In this document: piece after piece, positions 8,869 to 17,442 of the stretch
Layout: each line of letters begins with the position of its first letter
How positions within the stretch are numbered: position 1 is the first letter of the stretch
Source of the DNA: Bacillota bacterium
GTDB lineage: Bacteria > Bacillota > Clostridia > Peptostreptococcales > Anaerovoracaceae
Assembly (NCBI GenBank): GCA_017432725.1
Contig: JAFRIQ010000016.1
Span: 1-52,335 of the forward strand
DNA: 52,335 nucleotides
Direction of reading: 5' to 3'
Program-made: the position numbers and the translations under genes
Notes under the pieces: generated by a model
Told to the model about the DNA's origin: nothing
Seen by the model: only the letters and a program-made list of their open reading frames with translations
The model's database searches: none

Positions 8869-9498
8869 TTATTTCGTTCCGTAGATACGGTCTCCGGCAT
8901 CTCCCAGTCCGGGAAGTATGTATGCGTGATCGTTGAGCTGACGGTCTTTTGCAGCGATGTAAATATCAACGTCGGGATGAGCTTTCTGAAGGACTTCTAT
9001 TCCTTCGGGAGCTGCGATGATGCACATGAAAGTGATCTTCTTTCCGCCTCTCGCCTTTACGGCGTTGATAGCGTCAACTGCGCTTCCGCCCGTTGCGAGC
9101 ATGGGGTCTACCACGAAAGCCCAGCGCTTTTCGATATCGTCGGGCAGCTTGCAGTAATACTCTACGGGATTATGCGTCTCCGGATCTCTGTACATTCCGA
9201 TGAAACCTACCTTTGCGTTAGGCACCAGGAAGAGCATTCCGTCAACGAATCCAAGTCCGGCTCTAAGGATGGGAACGATCGCTATGTCCTCTCCGTCGAG
9301 CATCTTCAGAGTGCACTTTTCAAGAGGCGTTTCGACCTGTACGTCCTTCAGGGGAAGTTCTCTCGTAGCTTCGTAGGTCATAAGAGTGGCTATCTCTGTG
9401 ACCAGCTGCCTGAAATCTTTAGTCGTAGTGTTCTTGCTGCGAAGAAGCGCCGTTTTGTGCTGAATAAGCGGATGATCGAATACGTATACTTTGCTCAT
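8869..9498 (-). CDS. upp: uracil phosphoribosyltransferase
   Basis: Pyrimidine salvage: uracil plus PRPP gives UMP and PPi. The 209-aa length is normal. Family motifs are clear: [13 protein letters not shown], the PRPP loop [12 protein letters not shown] and the uracil-binding C-terminal [19 protein letters not shown] precedes the ATG by 7-8 nt. It follows prfA by 33 nt and is probably co-transcribed with it, with the strong terminator just downstream. Confidence 0.98.
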   Translation of the reverse strand: MSKVYVFDHPLIQHKTALLRSKNTTTKDFRQLVTEIATLMTYEATRELPLKDVQVETPLEKCTLKMLDGEDIAIVPILRAGLGFVDGMLFLVPNAKVGFIGMYRDPETHNPVEYYCKLPDDIEKRWAFVVDPMLATGGSAVDAINAVKARGGKKITFMCIIAAPEGIEVLQKAHPDVDIYIAAKDRQLNDHAYILPGLGDAGDRIYGTK

Positions 9499-9531
9499 AA
9501 TGATTCTCCTTTGATATATCTTAATGAATTT

Positions 9532-10605
9532 TTAGCCCTGAACGTTCTTCATCTTCTCAGCCTGCTCTTCGGTTATGAGGGCGTCTATTATCTCGTCCAT
9601 ATCACCGTCAAGGAAACTGTCGAGTTTGTACATGGTGTATCCTATGCGGTGATCCGTGACCCTCCCCTGGGGGAAGTTGTAGGTCCTAATCCTTTCAGAC
9701 CTGTCTCCGGAGCCTACCAGGCTCTTTCTTTCCGCCGCCTGTTCATCGTGTTGCTGCTGAAGCATAGCTGCATATATACGGGATTTCAGCTCTATGAAAG
9801 CCTTTTCCTTGTTTTTGAGCTGGGATTTTTCATCCTGGCACTGTACCACCACGCCGGTTGGTATATGCGTAAGACGAACCGCTGAATCGGTCATGTTTAT
9901 GTACTGGCCGCCGTGCCCCGAAGCCCTGAAGGTATCTACCCTGATGTCTTCCCACTTGAGATCCAGTTCCACGTCCTCTACTTCCGGCATGACCGCTACC
10001 GTAGCTGCGGAAGTATGTATCCTCCCCGCGCTTTCCGTCTCTGGGACTCTCTGCACCCTGTGTACTCCGGATTCGAATTTGAGCCTTGAATATGCTCCCT
10101 TTCCGACTATCCTGACGACGGCTTCCTTGACGCCGCCTATGCCCGTGTCGTTTATATCGGTGATGGAGGTCTTCCATCCCCTTCTCTCGGCATACCTGGT
10201 ATACATTCGGAGAAGGTCTGAACCGAACAGAGCGGCTTCTTCGCCGCCGGTCCCGGCCCTTATCTCCAGTATTACGTTCTTGTCGTCGTTGGGATCCTTG
10301 GGAAGAAGAAGTATCTTAAGCTCTTCGGTGAATCTTTCTATATCTTCGTTGAGCTGGCCGAGTTCTTCTTTTGCCATCTCTCTCATCTCATCGTCAAGAG
10401 ACGAATCGTCGAGGAGGAGCTTGGTGTCTTCAAGTTCTTCCTTCGCTTTTTTGTATTCTTTGTACTTTAAAACAATGGGCTCCATATCGCCCATATCCTT
10501 CATCAGCTTTCTCCAGCGGTTCTGGTCCGCAATGACCTCCGGATCAGCCACCAGCATGGAGAGCTCTTCGTATTTTTCGAGTATAAAATCAAGCTTAGTA
10601 AACAT
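9532..10605 (-). CDS. prfA: peptide chain release factor 1
   Basis: Cytoplasmic class I release factor for UAA and UAG, 357 aa. The GGQ catalytic motif lies in [20 protein letters not shown]. The codon-recognition loop is of the RF1 P-x-T type ([14 protein letters not shown]) rather than the RF2 SPF type. I place the start at [18 protein letters not shown], which aligns with the normal RF1 N-terminus; a GTG six codons upstream overlaps the promoter. No ribosome binding site precedes the ATG. A full promoter (TTGAGA, 17 bp, TATACT) ends 8 nt before it, suggesting leaderless translation. It is probably co-transcribed with upp. No prmC is seen beside it. Confidence 0.97.
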   Translation of the reverse strand: MFTKLDFILEKYEELSMLVADPEVIADQNRWRKLMKDMGDMEPIVLKYKEYKKAKEELEDTKLLLDDSSLDDEMREMAKEELGQLNEDIERFTEELKILLLPKDPNDDKNVILEIRAGTGGEEAALFGSDLLRMYTRYAERRGWKTSITDINDTGIGGVKEAVVRIVGKGAYSRLKFESGVHRVQRVPETESAGRIHTSAATVAVMPEVEDVELDLKWEDIRVDTFRASGHGGQYINMTDSAVRLTHIPTGVVVQCQDEKSQLKNKEKAFIELKSRIYAAMLQQQHDEQAAERKSLVGSGDRSERIRTYNFPQGRVTDHRIGYTMYKLDSFLDGDMDEIIDALITEEQAEKMKNVQG

Positions 10606-10613
10606 TTCATTCA

Positions 10614-10642
10614 AGTATACCACGGCGGCGGATTAATCTCAA
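10614..10642 (-). promoter_or_regulatory. prfA promoter, apparently leaderless
   Basis: Minus-strand TTGAGA (10642-10637), exactly 17 bp, then the extended -10 TGG-TATACT (hexamer 10619-10614). Only TGAATGAA separates the hexamer from the prfA ATG. Confidence 0.75.
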
Positions 10643-10795
10643 TTGACAATAATCCTTTGAAGGATTTTTTCTGTATATGATGCAGAGGATGCATAATCCA
10701 ACATCCTGTATCCCTCAAAAGATTTTTTCCCGGAGGCGAAAAACTTTTTTATTTTTTGCCTCGCGTCCTGGCGTTTCTTTTTTGTTCGTGAACGC

Positions 10796-10986
10796 TTTTC
10801 CACACACCGAAAGGGACTTGTAATTTTAAGGCTTTCAGGGGCTTTGAGCCCCGGAAAGCCTCCGCGTTCTTCCTCTTTTTCCACATTTTCCTGTGGAAAA
10901 CTTTTGTACCCTTCAATGCTTGCAATTTCAAGATTCTCACGCCTTCTTTCTTTCGTCAAGATGGAAGTTTTCCACAGTTTTTCACA
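10796..10986. repeat. cluster of five DnaA-box-like 9-mers
   Basis: TTTTCCACA occurs exactly at 10796-10804 (+), 10877-10885 (+), 10892-10900 (as TGTGGAAAA, -) and 10968-10976 (+). A one-mismatch copy TTTTTCACA follows at 10978-10986 (+). The second and third form an inverted pair 6 bp apart; the last two are 1 bp apart. The usual bacterial DnaA box is TTATCCACA, and TTTTCCACA is a common one-base variant. Binding by DnaA is inferred. Confidence 0.65.
10829..10861. repeat. imperfect inverted repeat inside the DnaA-box cluster
   Basis: Outer arms AGGCTTTC and GAAAGCCT, inner arms GGGGCT and AGCCCC, one internal A/G mismatch and a TTG loop, giving a stem of about 14 bp. No T-tract follows on either strand, so it is not a canonical terminator. 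Confidence 0.6.
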
Positions 10987-11115
10987 ATTTCGCAGACATT
11001 TATTGACACCGGTCTCAATTTCAAGCTTTGCGGACTTTTTTTCTGTTTTTTGAGCATCTTCCAAATCAAAAATCCGTAAAAATTTTTGTTTACAGAAATA
11101 GGAATCAAAATCAAC

Positions 11116-11148
11116 TTGACATAGAAAAGACGCATAAAATGTGATACT
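11116..11148 (+). promoter_or_regulatory. rluB promoter, apparently leaderless
   Basis: A perfect -35 TTGACA (11116-11121) and an extended -10 TGT-GATACT (hexamer 11143-11148). The spacer of 21 bp is longer than usual. CTTGCCCT (8 nt) then leads straight into the ATG. Confidence 0.55.
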
Positions 11149-11156
11149 CTTGCCCT

Positions 11157-11864
11157 ATGAGACTGAACAAATACATAGCGCAGGCAGGAGTCGCCAGCCG
11201 CCGCAAGGCAGACGAACTCATAGCCGCAGGAAAAGTAAAGATAAACGGAACGGTCTGCACAGCTCTCGGGACGGAAGTCCGGGAGGGCGACCGGGTATCC
11301 GTCAACGGAAGAGATATAACTTCTCAGGGAGAGAAGCTCGTTTATTATGCCCTCAACAAACCTTTGGGATATATAACGACAACGTCGGACGAAAAAGGAC
11401 GGGAAACGGTCCTTTCCCTTCTTACGGACGTTACCCAGAGAGTCTTTCCCGTGGGAAGGCTCGATGCGGACACCACGGGTCTTCTCATACTCACCAACGA
11501 CGGAAATCTCGCGAACCACATATCACACCCGAGGAATGCGGTATGGAAAAGCTACGAGGTAGAGATCGATATCGCCATATCAGAGGAGAAGATACAGAAA
11601 CTGCGCAGCGGAGTCGATATAGGGGGATATATCACGAAACCTGCCGAAGTCAAACTTCTCAGGATCGCGAAACACGCCAGCCTTCTCGAGATACGGATTT
11701 GCGAGGGAAAGAACAGGCAGATACGTAAAATGTGCAAAGCAGTAGGAGCCAGAGTTGTCGCCCTTACACGAACGGCCATAGGAGAAGTAAGGCTTGGGCG
11801 CACCCACGAAGGCACTTACCGAAAACTGACCCAGAAAGAAATAGACTACCTGAAAAACTGCTGA
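11157..11864 (+). CDS. rluB: 23S rRNA pseudouridine synthase, RluB/RsuA family
   Basis: Converts a uridine in rRNA to pseudouridine (RluB acts on the 23S peptidyl-transferase region). Length is 235 aa. The N-terminal S4 RNA-binding domain is MRLNKYIAQAGVASRRKADE. The catalytic motif is GRLDADTTGLLILTND with the active-site Asp, and GKNRQIRKMC follows. The start matches the family N-terminus exactly, yet no Shine-Dalgarno sequence precedes it; an extended -10 ends 8 nt upstream. RsuA-family enzymes are hard to tell apart, so the 23S target is the likeliest rather than certain. Confidence 0.93.
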   Translation: MRLNKYIAQAGVASRRKADELIAAGKVKINGTVCTALGTEVREGDRVSVNGRDITSQGEKLVYYALNKPLGYITTTSDEKGRETVLSLLTDVTQRVFPVGRLDADTTGLLILTNDGNLANHISHPRNAVWKSYEVEIDIAISEEKIQKLRSGVDIGGYITKPAEVKLLRIAKHASLLEIRICEGKNRQIRKMCKAVGARVVALTRTAIGEVRLGRTHEGTYRKLTQKEIDYLKNC

Positions 11865-11873
11865 CAACCAGCA

Positions 11874-11890
11874 GTTGTTAAGTTCACAAC
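11874..11890. promoter_or_regulatory. 17-bp palindrome, candidate operator of the XRE regulator
   Basis: GTTGTTAAGTTCACAAC is symmetrical at 14 of 16 non-central positions. It lies about 60 bp before the regulator start and just upstream of a possible -10 (TATATT, 11903-11908). A third half-site ACAAC lies at 11864-11868. Confidence 0.45.
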
Positions 11891-11950
11891 ATACTAGTGT
11901 TTTATATTCCTCCTTCCAATTATTAACATTAATTGAAAGGAGGTTTTTTC

Positions 11951-12286
11951 ATGTTATTAAATCTTAAATATTTAAGAGAAAAGAAAGGACTGTCCCAGTC
12001 GGAACTCGCAAGAGCTGTGGGTATGACGCAGCAGGCCATCAATAAGTATGAGAACCAGTCCACGGAGCCCGATATCGACACGCTCAAGAAACTGGCTGCA
12101 TACTTCGGCACGTCCATCGATTTCCTCGTAGGGAACACAGACATCGAAAGGAAATACGAAGCGGTGACTAAAAGCGACCTGAACGCAGAAGAGCTTATGA
12201 TGATGGAAGCCTACAGGGACTCCGAACCTAAGTACCGGGATATCCTGCTGGATCTAATCAGAAAACTGAACGGAAAGAACGAATAA
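11951..12286 (+). CDS. XRE-family transcriptional regulator
   Basis: A 111-residue protein with an N-terminal Cro/CI-type helix-turn-helix: LKYLREKKGLSQSELARAVG, then MTQQAINKYENQSTEPDIDT and LKKLAAYFGTSIDFLVG, ending near residue 65. A short acidic/helical C-terminus follows. The start ATG lies 7 nt after AAAGGAGG; a TTG 18 nt upstream overlaps that ribosome site and is rejected. It is monocistronic between rluB and a membrane-protein operon. The palindrome upstream suggests autoregulation. The signal sensed is unknown. Confidence 0.9.
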   Translation: MLLNLKYLREKKGLSQSELARAVGMTQQAINKYENQSTEPDIDTLKKLAAYFGTSIDFLVGNTDIERKYEAVTKSDLNAEELMMMEAYRDSEPKYRDILLDLIRKLNGKNE

Positions 12287-12316
12287 ACGATATCGGTCTT
12301 CGCAGCAGATCAAAAA

Positions 12317-12343
12317 CCGTAGCAAACGCTGCGGTCTTGGTTT
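12317..12343 (+). terminator. probable terminator after the XRE gene
   Basis: CCGTAGC and GCTGCGG pair (one G-U) around AAAC, followed by TCTTGGTTT. The U-tract is interrupted, so efficiency may be modest. Confidence 0.5.
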
Positions 12344-12371
12344 ATATTGCCCTAAATAGCTCTTGTATCTA

Positions 12372-12400
12372 TTCCATATATATAAGAATTATGATAAACT
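12372..12400 (+). promoter_or_regulatory. promoter of the 12431 membrane-protein operon
   Basis: Extended -10 TGA-TAAACT (hexamer 12395-12400) with a weak TTCCAT 17 bp upstream. Confidence 0.4.
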
Positions 12401-12430
12401 GTTCTGTAACAATCATCGGGGGTAAACACT

Positions 12431-13333
12431 TTGGAAGAACGGGCTTTGGTCCCAGTAAAAGACGACTCTGAAGCTGATGCATGGCTGTCGCTTCAGCTGA
12501 ATCAAAAAGATCCGGCTAAACGCAGACGAAGAGTGAAAAAAATCTATACAATGGCGCTGTTATCCGTCTTTGTATTTTTTATCGTGGCCGTATCGAGATT
12601 CAGTCCGCCCAAAGCGGAAAACCTCAGGAACGATCCTCCGAAATGCGAGATATTCCCCATACTTACGTCGAACCATATTTCCGGCGCAGTCAACTTCACC
12701 AACACAGACAAGATACTAAACGCAAAACTGTCCGTCTGGGAAACGACCCAGGAAAGGCTTCTGTATTCTGAAGACCTTTCTGAAGAAGCTATCCGCACCG
12801 GAAACTACACCTTCCCCGACCTGAACTTCTACGACGACTATATAGTACACTTCGAGGAATACAGCGGCTTCGAGGAAAAAGGCGATTACAAACAGGAGAT
12901 AAGAGTAAATCTGAGATACGATTCCGGGAGCGAAGGGATCAAGTCCAAGACTTTCACCCAGCAGCCCATGGAGGCATATCTTTGCTGGCTTCAGAAAGCG
13001 AACAAGAAACACGGTTCTGCCCTGGTAAAGGAAGGATATATAACGGAGATAGTCCATACTCCTCTCGAAGCGGCAAGGATCTCCGACTGCTATATAGAAC
13101 AGGCGGAAAGAGTGCATAAGATCGACTCCATAAGCGTACGGGTCACCGTTGACGGACAGCCCGTAATTGAAAAGCCCTACTCGGAAAAAGTCAACAGCAG
13201 GCTTCTGGTAGTAAGGATACCCATACCCGAAGGAATGAGCGAGGACGGGACCCATAACCTGCAGATCTACGTAACGCAATATATATCAGGATTCAGAAAG
13301 TCTATGGAATTCCTGGTAGAAGATACATTCTAG
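12431..13333 (+). CDS. membrane-anchored protein of unknown function
   Basis: A 300-aa protein I cannot assign to a family. The start is a TTG placed 8 nt after GGGGG; the next ATG (residue 42) falls inside the membrane segment. A cytoplasmic N-terminus rich in charged residues (QKDPAKRRRRVKK) precedes one transmembrane helix at about 41-57 (MALLSVFVFFIVAV). The remaining ~240 residues would be outside and look beta-rich, Ig-like (ISGAVNFTNTDKILNAKLSV, HNLQIYVTQYI). It is followed after 20 nt by the MscS-type gene and is probably co-transcribed with it. Confidence 0.7.
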   Translation: MEERALVPVKDDSEADAWLSLQLNQKDPAKRRRRVKKIYTMALLSVFVFFIVAVSRFSPPKAENLRNDPPKCEIFPILTSNHISGAVNFTNTDKILNAKLSVWETTQERLLYSEDLSEEAIRTGNYTFPDLNFYDDYIVHFEEYSGFEEKGDYKQEIRVNLRYDSGSEGIKSKTFTQQPMEAYLCWLQKANKKHGSALVKEGYITEIVHTPLEAARISDCYIEQAERVHKIDSISVRVTVDGQPVIEKPYSEKVNSRLLVVRIPIPEGMSEDGTHNLQIYVTQYISGFRKSMEFLVEDTF

Positions 13334-13353
13334 ACAGACGAAAGGAACTTAAA

Positions 13354-14664
13354 ATGAGCAATTTAGAAATCTACCTCATAACGATTGGCGCATCTTGGCT
13401 GCTTCTCGCGTTGGTCGCGATCATAACCAAGATCCTTTCAAAAAAAGGCGGAAAAGCCTATGCGGCTTTCGCCATTGCCGAATACTTCATCGGCTTTGCC
13501 GCAGCAGTCATCACGCTGTATCTGGTGCTGAAGATCGCAGGGCTCGATACTTTCACAGCAGCTGCAGCCGTCGGCATCACCGCAATCATTTTCGGACTTG
13601 CGATGCAGAACGTATTCGAAGACCTGTTCACAGGTATACTTCTCCTTTTTGAGGCCAAATACCAGAAAGGCGACATAGTGACGGCGAACGGATTCCGCGG
13701 CGTCGTTATGGAGATAGGACCGCGCACCCTCACCCTCTACGACAAGAACAGGACCATACAAGTCATACACAATGCGGATATGAGGAACTATCAGGTCTAC
13801 TACTGGAACGAGATACCAGAGTTCGGCGAAGCAGCATCCAAGAAAAAGAAGAGCAAGAAAACCAAGGCAGCCGCTCCTGCAAAGCCTGTTTCAGATAGCG
13901 AAATCAAAGACGTGAGCGAAACAGCCGAAGAGGTAAAAGAAGCTGCAGCCGGAACCGCTGAAGATATCAAGGAAGCAACGGAAGAAATAAAGGAAAAAGC
14001 TGAAAAGACTGCAGAGGATGTTTCCGAAACCGTTGAAACTGCTGCAGAGGAAATACAGGAAGAGGCTGAAAAGGCATCTGAAGAAGTCAAAGAGCCTGCG
14101 GAAGCTGCCCCTGCAAAAGAAAAGAAAACATTCTCCTGGTTCAAGAAAAAGGAAAAACCCGCTCCCGAAGTAAAAACTGAAGAAGCAGAGACAGCAGCGG
14201 AAGAAATAAAGGAAGAGGCTGAAAAAGCTGCAGAGAATGTTTCCGAGACCGTATCCGAAGCAGCAGAGACAGCCGGCGCCGCTTTAGAAGAAGCAAAAGA
14301 AGAGGTCATGGAAGCCGCATCAGATACTGCTGAGGAGGTCAAAGAGGTCGCCGAAGAAGTAAAGGAAGAAGCCAAGGCTGCGGCAGGTTCTGCATGGGAC
14401 GCGATCGAAGAAGCTGAAGCAAAGGCAAGGGAGGTCCTTACCTCCGCAAAGGATAAGAACGAAGATCTCCTTAAAGAAGCTGCTGAGACCATAGAAGAGA
14501 TCAAAGAAGAGGCAGCGAATGCCGCTGAGGTAAAGGCCGAAGACCTGGCAGAAGCAGTATCCGAAGCAGCAGAAGAGATCAAAGAAGCTGCGGAAGAAGT
14601 AAAGGAAGAGGCGCCGAAGAAAACGGCAAAGAATTCTTCTAAGAAGAAAACTACAAAGAAGTAG
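13354..14664 (+). CDS. small MscS-type mechanosensitive channel with long Ala/Glu/Lys-rich tail
   Basis: A 436-residue protein. Residues 1-150 carry the MscS core: three membrane helices, with a TM3-like pore helix (AAAAVGITAIIFGLAMQN) followed by VFEDLFTGILLLF, then the beta domain (KGDIVTANGFRGVVMEIGPR, RTIQVIHNADMRNYQVYYW). The usual alpha/beta C-terminal cage is missing. Instead about 285 residues of low-complexity helical sequence follow (repeats like TAEDVSETVETAAEEIQEEA and EEVKEVAEEVKEEA), resembling LEA or apolipoprotein-like amphipathic repeats and ending in a Lys-rich tip. AAAGGAAC precedes the ATG. An osmotic safety-valve role is likely for the core; the tail's role is unknown. 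Confidence 0.85.
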   Translation: MSNLEIYLITIGASWLLLALVAIITKILSKKGGKAYAAFAIAEYFIGFAAAVITLYLVLKIAGLDTFTAAAAVGITAIIFGLAMQNVFEDLFTGILLLFEAKYQKGDIVTANGFRGVVMEIGPRTLTLYDKNRTIQVIHNADMRNYQVYYWNEIPEFGEAASKKKKSKKTKAAAPAKPVSDSEIKDVSETAEEVKEAAAGTAEDIKEATEEIKEKAEKTAEDVSETVETAAEEIQEEAEKASEEVKEPAEAAPAKEKKTFSWFKKKEKPAPEVKTEEAETAAEEIKEEAEKAAENVSETVSEAAETAGAALEEAKEEVMEAASDTAEEVKEVAEEVKEEAKAAAGSAWDAIEEAEAKAREVLTSAKDKNEDLLKEAAETIEEIKEEAANAAEVKAEDLAEAVSEAAEEIKEAAEEVKEEAPKKTAKNSSKKKTTKK

Positions 14665-14690
14665 GCAATAACTTTTATCAAGGCAATACA

Positions 14691-14728
14691 AAAGAAGGAA
14701 GATACGAGATCTTCCTTCTTTCTTTTTG
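14691..14728 (+). terminator. bidirectional terminator between MscS-type gene and clpB
   Basis: AAAGAAGGAAGAT, a 5-nt loop and ATCTTCCTTCTTT form a perfect 13-bp stem followed by CTTTTTG. Two convergent genes end on either side of it. Confidence 0.9.
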
Positions 14729-14745
14729 CTTAAAATACTTTCTTT

Positions 14746-17328
14746 CTAGCTGACAGTCAATCCGCTGCCGTCTGCATCTACCTTTATCCTGTCTCCAAGG
14801 TCCAGTTCATGGGACAGTATATATCTGGCTATGAGAGTCTCCAGATTGTTCTGTATGAATCTCTTTATGGGTCTTGCTCCGTAGAGAGGATCGTAGCTGC
14901 TGTCGATTATGTACTCTTTCGCCTTGTCCGTTATTTCAAGCTCTATGCCGCGGTCCTTGACCCTTCCCTTGAGGCTCCTGAACTGAAGATCTGTAATGAG
15001 CTTCATATCGTCCCTTGTCAGAGGCTTGAAGTATATTATCTCGTCGAGCCTATTCAGGAATTCCGGTTTGAACGACGACTTAAGAAGTGCATCCACGTTG
15101 TTCCTTGCTTCTTCCGATATCTCTCCGTCAGGACTGATACCGTCCAGCAGGTAGCTGGATCCGAGGTTAGACGTCATTATTATGATAGTATTCTTGAAAT
15201 CTACCGTACGTCCCTGGGAATCCGTGACCCTGCCGTCGTCCAGTATCTGGAGGAGTATATCGAATACGTCGGGATGGGCTTTTTCTATCTCATCGAAAAG
15301 CACTACGGAGTAGGGCTTCCTTCTTACGGCTTCCGTAAGCTGTCCGCCCTCGTCGTATCCTACGTATCCCGGAGGAGCTCCAATGAGCCTCGATACGGAG
15401 AACTTTTCCATATATTCGGACATATCTATCCTGACTATATTCTTTTCATCGTCAAAGAGGCTCTGAGCCAGCGCTTTGGCAAGTTCGGTCTTTCCGACTC
15501 CCGTAGGACCGAGGAACATAAATGATCCTATGGGTCTTCCAGGGTCGGCTATGCCGGCCCTGCTCCTCAGTATAGCGTCAGACACCTTCTGCACGGCTTC
15601 GTCCTGACCGACCACCCTCTCGTGAAGTATATCTGAAAGGTGAAGGACTTTTTCCTTTTCGCCCTCCATGAGTTTCGACACGGGTATTCCCGTCCACCTG
15701 GATACTACCTGCGAGATAGCTTCTTCATCTACGGTATCTTTTACGAGCCTGCTTCCGGAGGTCTTTTTCGACAGTTCCTCGAGCTTCTCCTGAAGTTCAG
15801 GAAGGTCTCCGTAGCGAAGCTTGGAAGCCTTCTCGTAATCGAAATTTCTCTGCGCTTCCTCTATTTTTGCGTTTACGGCTTCTATTTCGGACTTTACGTT
15901 CTGTATCTCCACAAGGGATTGTTTCTCCTTGTCCCAGCGGGATTTCTGCTCGTTGAAGCTGTCTCTCAGTTCAGCAAGTTCAGCCTGGAGTTTTTCCAGT
16001 CTCTCTTTGGAAAGGCTGTCCTTTTCCTTTTTAAGAGCCACTTCCTCGATCTCCATCTGCATGATCCTTCTGCTCAGAAGATCCATTTCTTCAGGCATGG
16101 AATCTATATCGGTCCTGAGTGCCGCGCAGGCTTCGTCTACAAGGTCTATGGCCTTGTCGGGGAGGAATCTGTCGCTTATGTATCTGTCGGAGAGTGTCGC
16201 CGCCGCAACCAGGGCGTTATCGTGGATCTTGACTCCGTGATATACCTCGTATCGGTCCTTGAGGCCTCTCAGTATGGAGATGGTCTCTTCGATACCCGGT
16301 TCGTCGACCAGAACGGGCTGGAACCTTCTCTCAAGAGCGGCATCAGTCTCTATGTATTTTCTGTATTCATCCAGAGTAGTCGCTCCTATGCAGTGGAGTT
16401 CGCCTCTTGCAAGCATAGGCTTCAGGAGGTTGCCCGCATCCATGCTCCCTTCTGTCTTTCCCGCTCCGACCACGGTATGGAGTTCGTCTATGAACAGAAT
16501 GATCTTTCCGTCGGACTTCTTTATCTCATTGAGCACGGCTTTGAGCCTTTCCTCGAATTCCCCTCTGAATTTTGCTCCCGCTATGAGGGCGCCCATATCG
16601 AGGGAGAATATGGTCTTGTTCTTAAGGCCTTCCGGTACGTCTCCGTTGAGTATCCTCTGCGCAAGGCCTTCGACTATGGCCGTTTTTCCTACGCCCGGTT
16701 CCCCTATGAGAACGGGGTTGTTCTTGGTCTTCCTGGACAGGATACGTATGACGTTCCTTATCTCGTCGTCTCTTCCTATGACCGGGTCCATCTTATTCTT
16801 TCTGGCCCTGTCAACAAGATCCTGTCCGTATTTCTGCAGCGCTTCGTAGGTCTCTTCCGGGTTGTCGCTGGTGACCCTGCTGCTCTTTACACCGGCAAGA
16901 GCTCCCAGGAAGGATTCCTCGTTGATCCTGAAGGCTCTGAATATCTCCTTTATGGCCTTGGTTGGATGCTTGATGATGGCATGGAAGAGATGCTCTACGG
17001 AAACGTAGTCGTCGCTGTAATTCTCTGCGATCTTTTCCGCTTCGTTGAGGACTCTTTCGAGTTCCGAAGTCACGTAGACCTGGTCCGCAGGTCTGCCGCT
17101 TCCGGTGACTTTCGGCATCTTCTCTATCTCGTCCTCCACCCTTTCAGCTACGGAAAAAGCGTCGACGCCCATCTTTGCAAGAAGATTGGATACAAGGCCG
17201 CTTTCCTGCCTCAGAAGAGCCAGGAGCAGATGCTCGGGCGCCACGGCCTGATTCTGATATTCCACCGCCGTGCTCTGGGCCCGGCTGATGGCATCTATGG
17301 ATTTTTGTGTGAATTTGTTTGCGTTCAT
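14746..17328 (-). CDS. clpB: ATP-dependent disaggregase ClpB
   Basis: Hexameric Hsp100 chaperone that resolves protein aggregates with DnaK/DnaJ/GrpE. Its 860 aa is the usual length. Domains in order: Clp_N (1-~145, with two repeats including [11 protein letters not shown] and [11 protein letters not shown]), AAA1 with Walker [10 protein letters not shown], a coiled-coil middle domain (~400-520, which separates ClpB from ClpA) and AAA2 with Walker [10 protein letters not shown] and sensor-type [19 protein letters not shown] precedes the ATG. A perfect CIRCE element overlaps its promoter, so HrcA should repress it. No other chaperone gene is adjacent. Confidence 0.98.
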   Translation of the reverse strand: MNANKFTQKSIDAISRAQSTAVEYQNQAVAPEHLLLALLRQESGLVSNLLAKMGVDAFSVAERVEDEIEKMPKVTGSGRPADQVYVTSELERVLNEAEKIAENYSDDYVSVEHLFHAIIKHPTKAIKEIFRAFRINEESFLGALAGVKSSRVTSDNPEETYEALQKYGQDLVDRARKNKMDPVIGRDDEIRNVIRILSRKTKNNPVLIGEPGVGKTAIVEGLAQRILNGDVPEGLKNKTIFSLDMGALIAGAKFRGEFEERLKAVLNEIKKSDGKIILFIDELHTVVGAGKTEGSMDAGNLLKPMLARGELHCIGATTLDEYRKYIETDAALERRFQPVLVDEPGIEETISILRGLKDRYEVYHGVKIHDNALVAAATLSDRYISDRFLPDKAIDLVDEACAALRTDIDSMPEEMDLLSRRIMQMEIEEVALKKEKDSLSKERLEKLQAELAELRDSFNEQKSRWDKEKQSLVEIQNVKSEIEAVNAKIEEAQRNFDYEKASKLRYGDLPELQEKLEELSKKTSGSRLVKDTVDEEAISQVVSRWTGIPVSKLMEGEKEKVLHLSDILHERVVGQDEAVQKVSDAILRSRAGIADPGRPIGSFMFLGPTGVGKTELAKALAQSLFDDEKNIVRIDMSEYMEKFSVSRLIGAPPGYVGYDEGGQLTEAVRRKPYSVVLFDEIEKAHPDVFDILLQILDDGRVTDSQGRTVDFKNTIIIMTSNLGSSYLLDGISPDGEISEEARNNVDALLKSSFKPEFLNRLDEIIYFKPLTRDDMKLITDLQFRSLKGRVKDRGIELEITDKAKEYIIDSSYDPLYGARPIKRFIQNNLETLIARYILSHELDLGDRIKVDADGSGLTVS

Positions 17329-17373
17329 ATATTTTTACCTCCTTTCAGGAGTAAATATCTTTATTACGTTTTT

Positions 17374-17402
17374 ACTATACAACAAAAATTAGCACTCGTC
17401 AA
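17374..17402 (-). promoter_or_regulatory. clpB promoter
   Basis: Minus-strand TTGACG (17402-17397), exactly 17 bp, then TATAGT (17379-17374). The -35 lies across the CIRCE spacer. Confidence 0.8.
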
Positions 17403-17415
17403 TCGAGAGTGCTAA
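17389..17415. promoter_or_regulatory. CIRCE operator (HrcA binding site)
   Basis: TTAGCACTC, 9 nt, GAGTGCTAA: a perfect match to the CIRCE consensus. It lies 61 bp before the clpB start and covers the -35 of its promoter. This predicts HrcA-mediated heat-shock control. Confidence 0.97.
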
Positions 17416-17442
17416 TAATCATGATTACTTCACAAATGTACA

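Larger units (their letters stand above)
10624..11115. other. gene-free intergenic region between divergent prfA and rluB
   Basis: About 490 bp with no credible gene. The longest open frame (minus strand, about 10639-11064) begins at TTG without a ribosome site and translates to Lys-rich, family-less sequence. The region holds the prfA promoter, five DnaA-box-like 9-mers (10796-10986), a long imperfect hairpin (10829-10861), a second hairpin with arms at 10734-10743 and 10752-10761, and AT-rich stretches around 10738-10758 and 11076-11095. Confidence 0.7.

Noticed and set aside
10020..10070. Unusual P-E-T codon-recognition loop in RF1
   Set aside because: P-x-T with variable middle residue is normal for RF1 in Firmicutes.
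10639..11064. 141-codon minus-strand frame between prfA and rluB
   Set aside because: TTG start, no ribosome site, low-complexity Lys/Glu-rich translation; the DNA is better explained by DnaA-box-like and hairpin elements.
15640..17415. 591-codon open frame on the plus strand opposite clpB
   Set aside because: It is fully antisense to the well-conserved clpB, has no ribosome site, and its translation is Tyr/Phe/Leu-rich without family features. Long antisense frames occur throughout this window because of codon bias.
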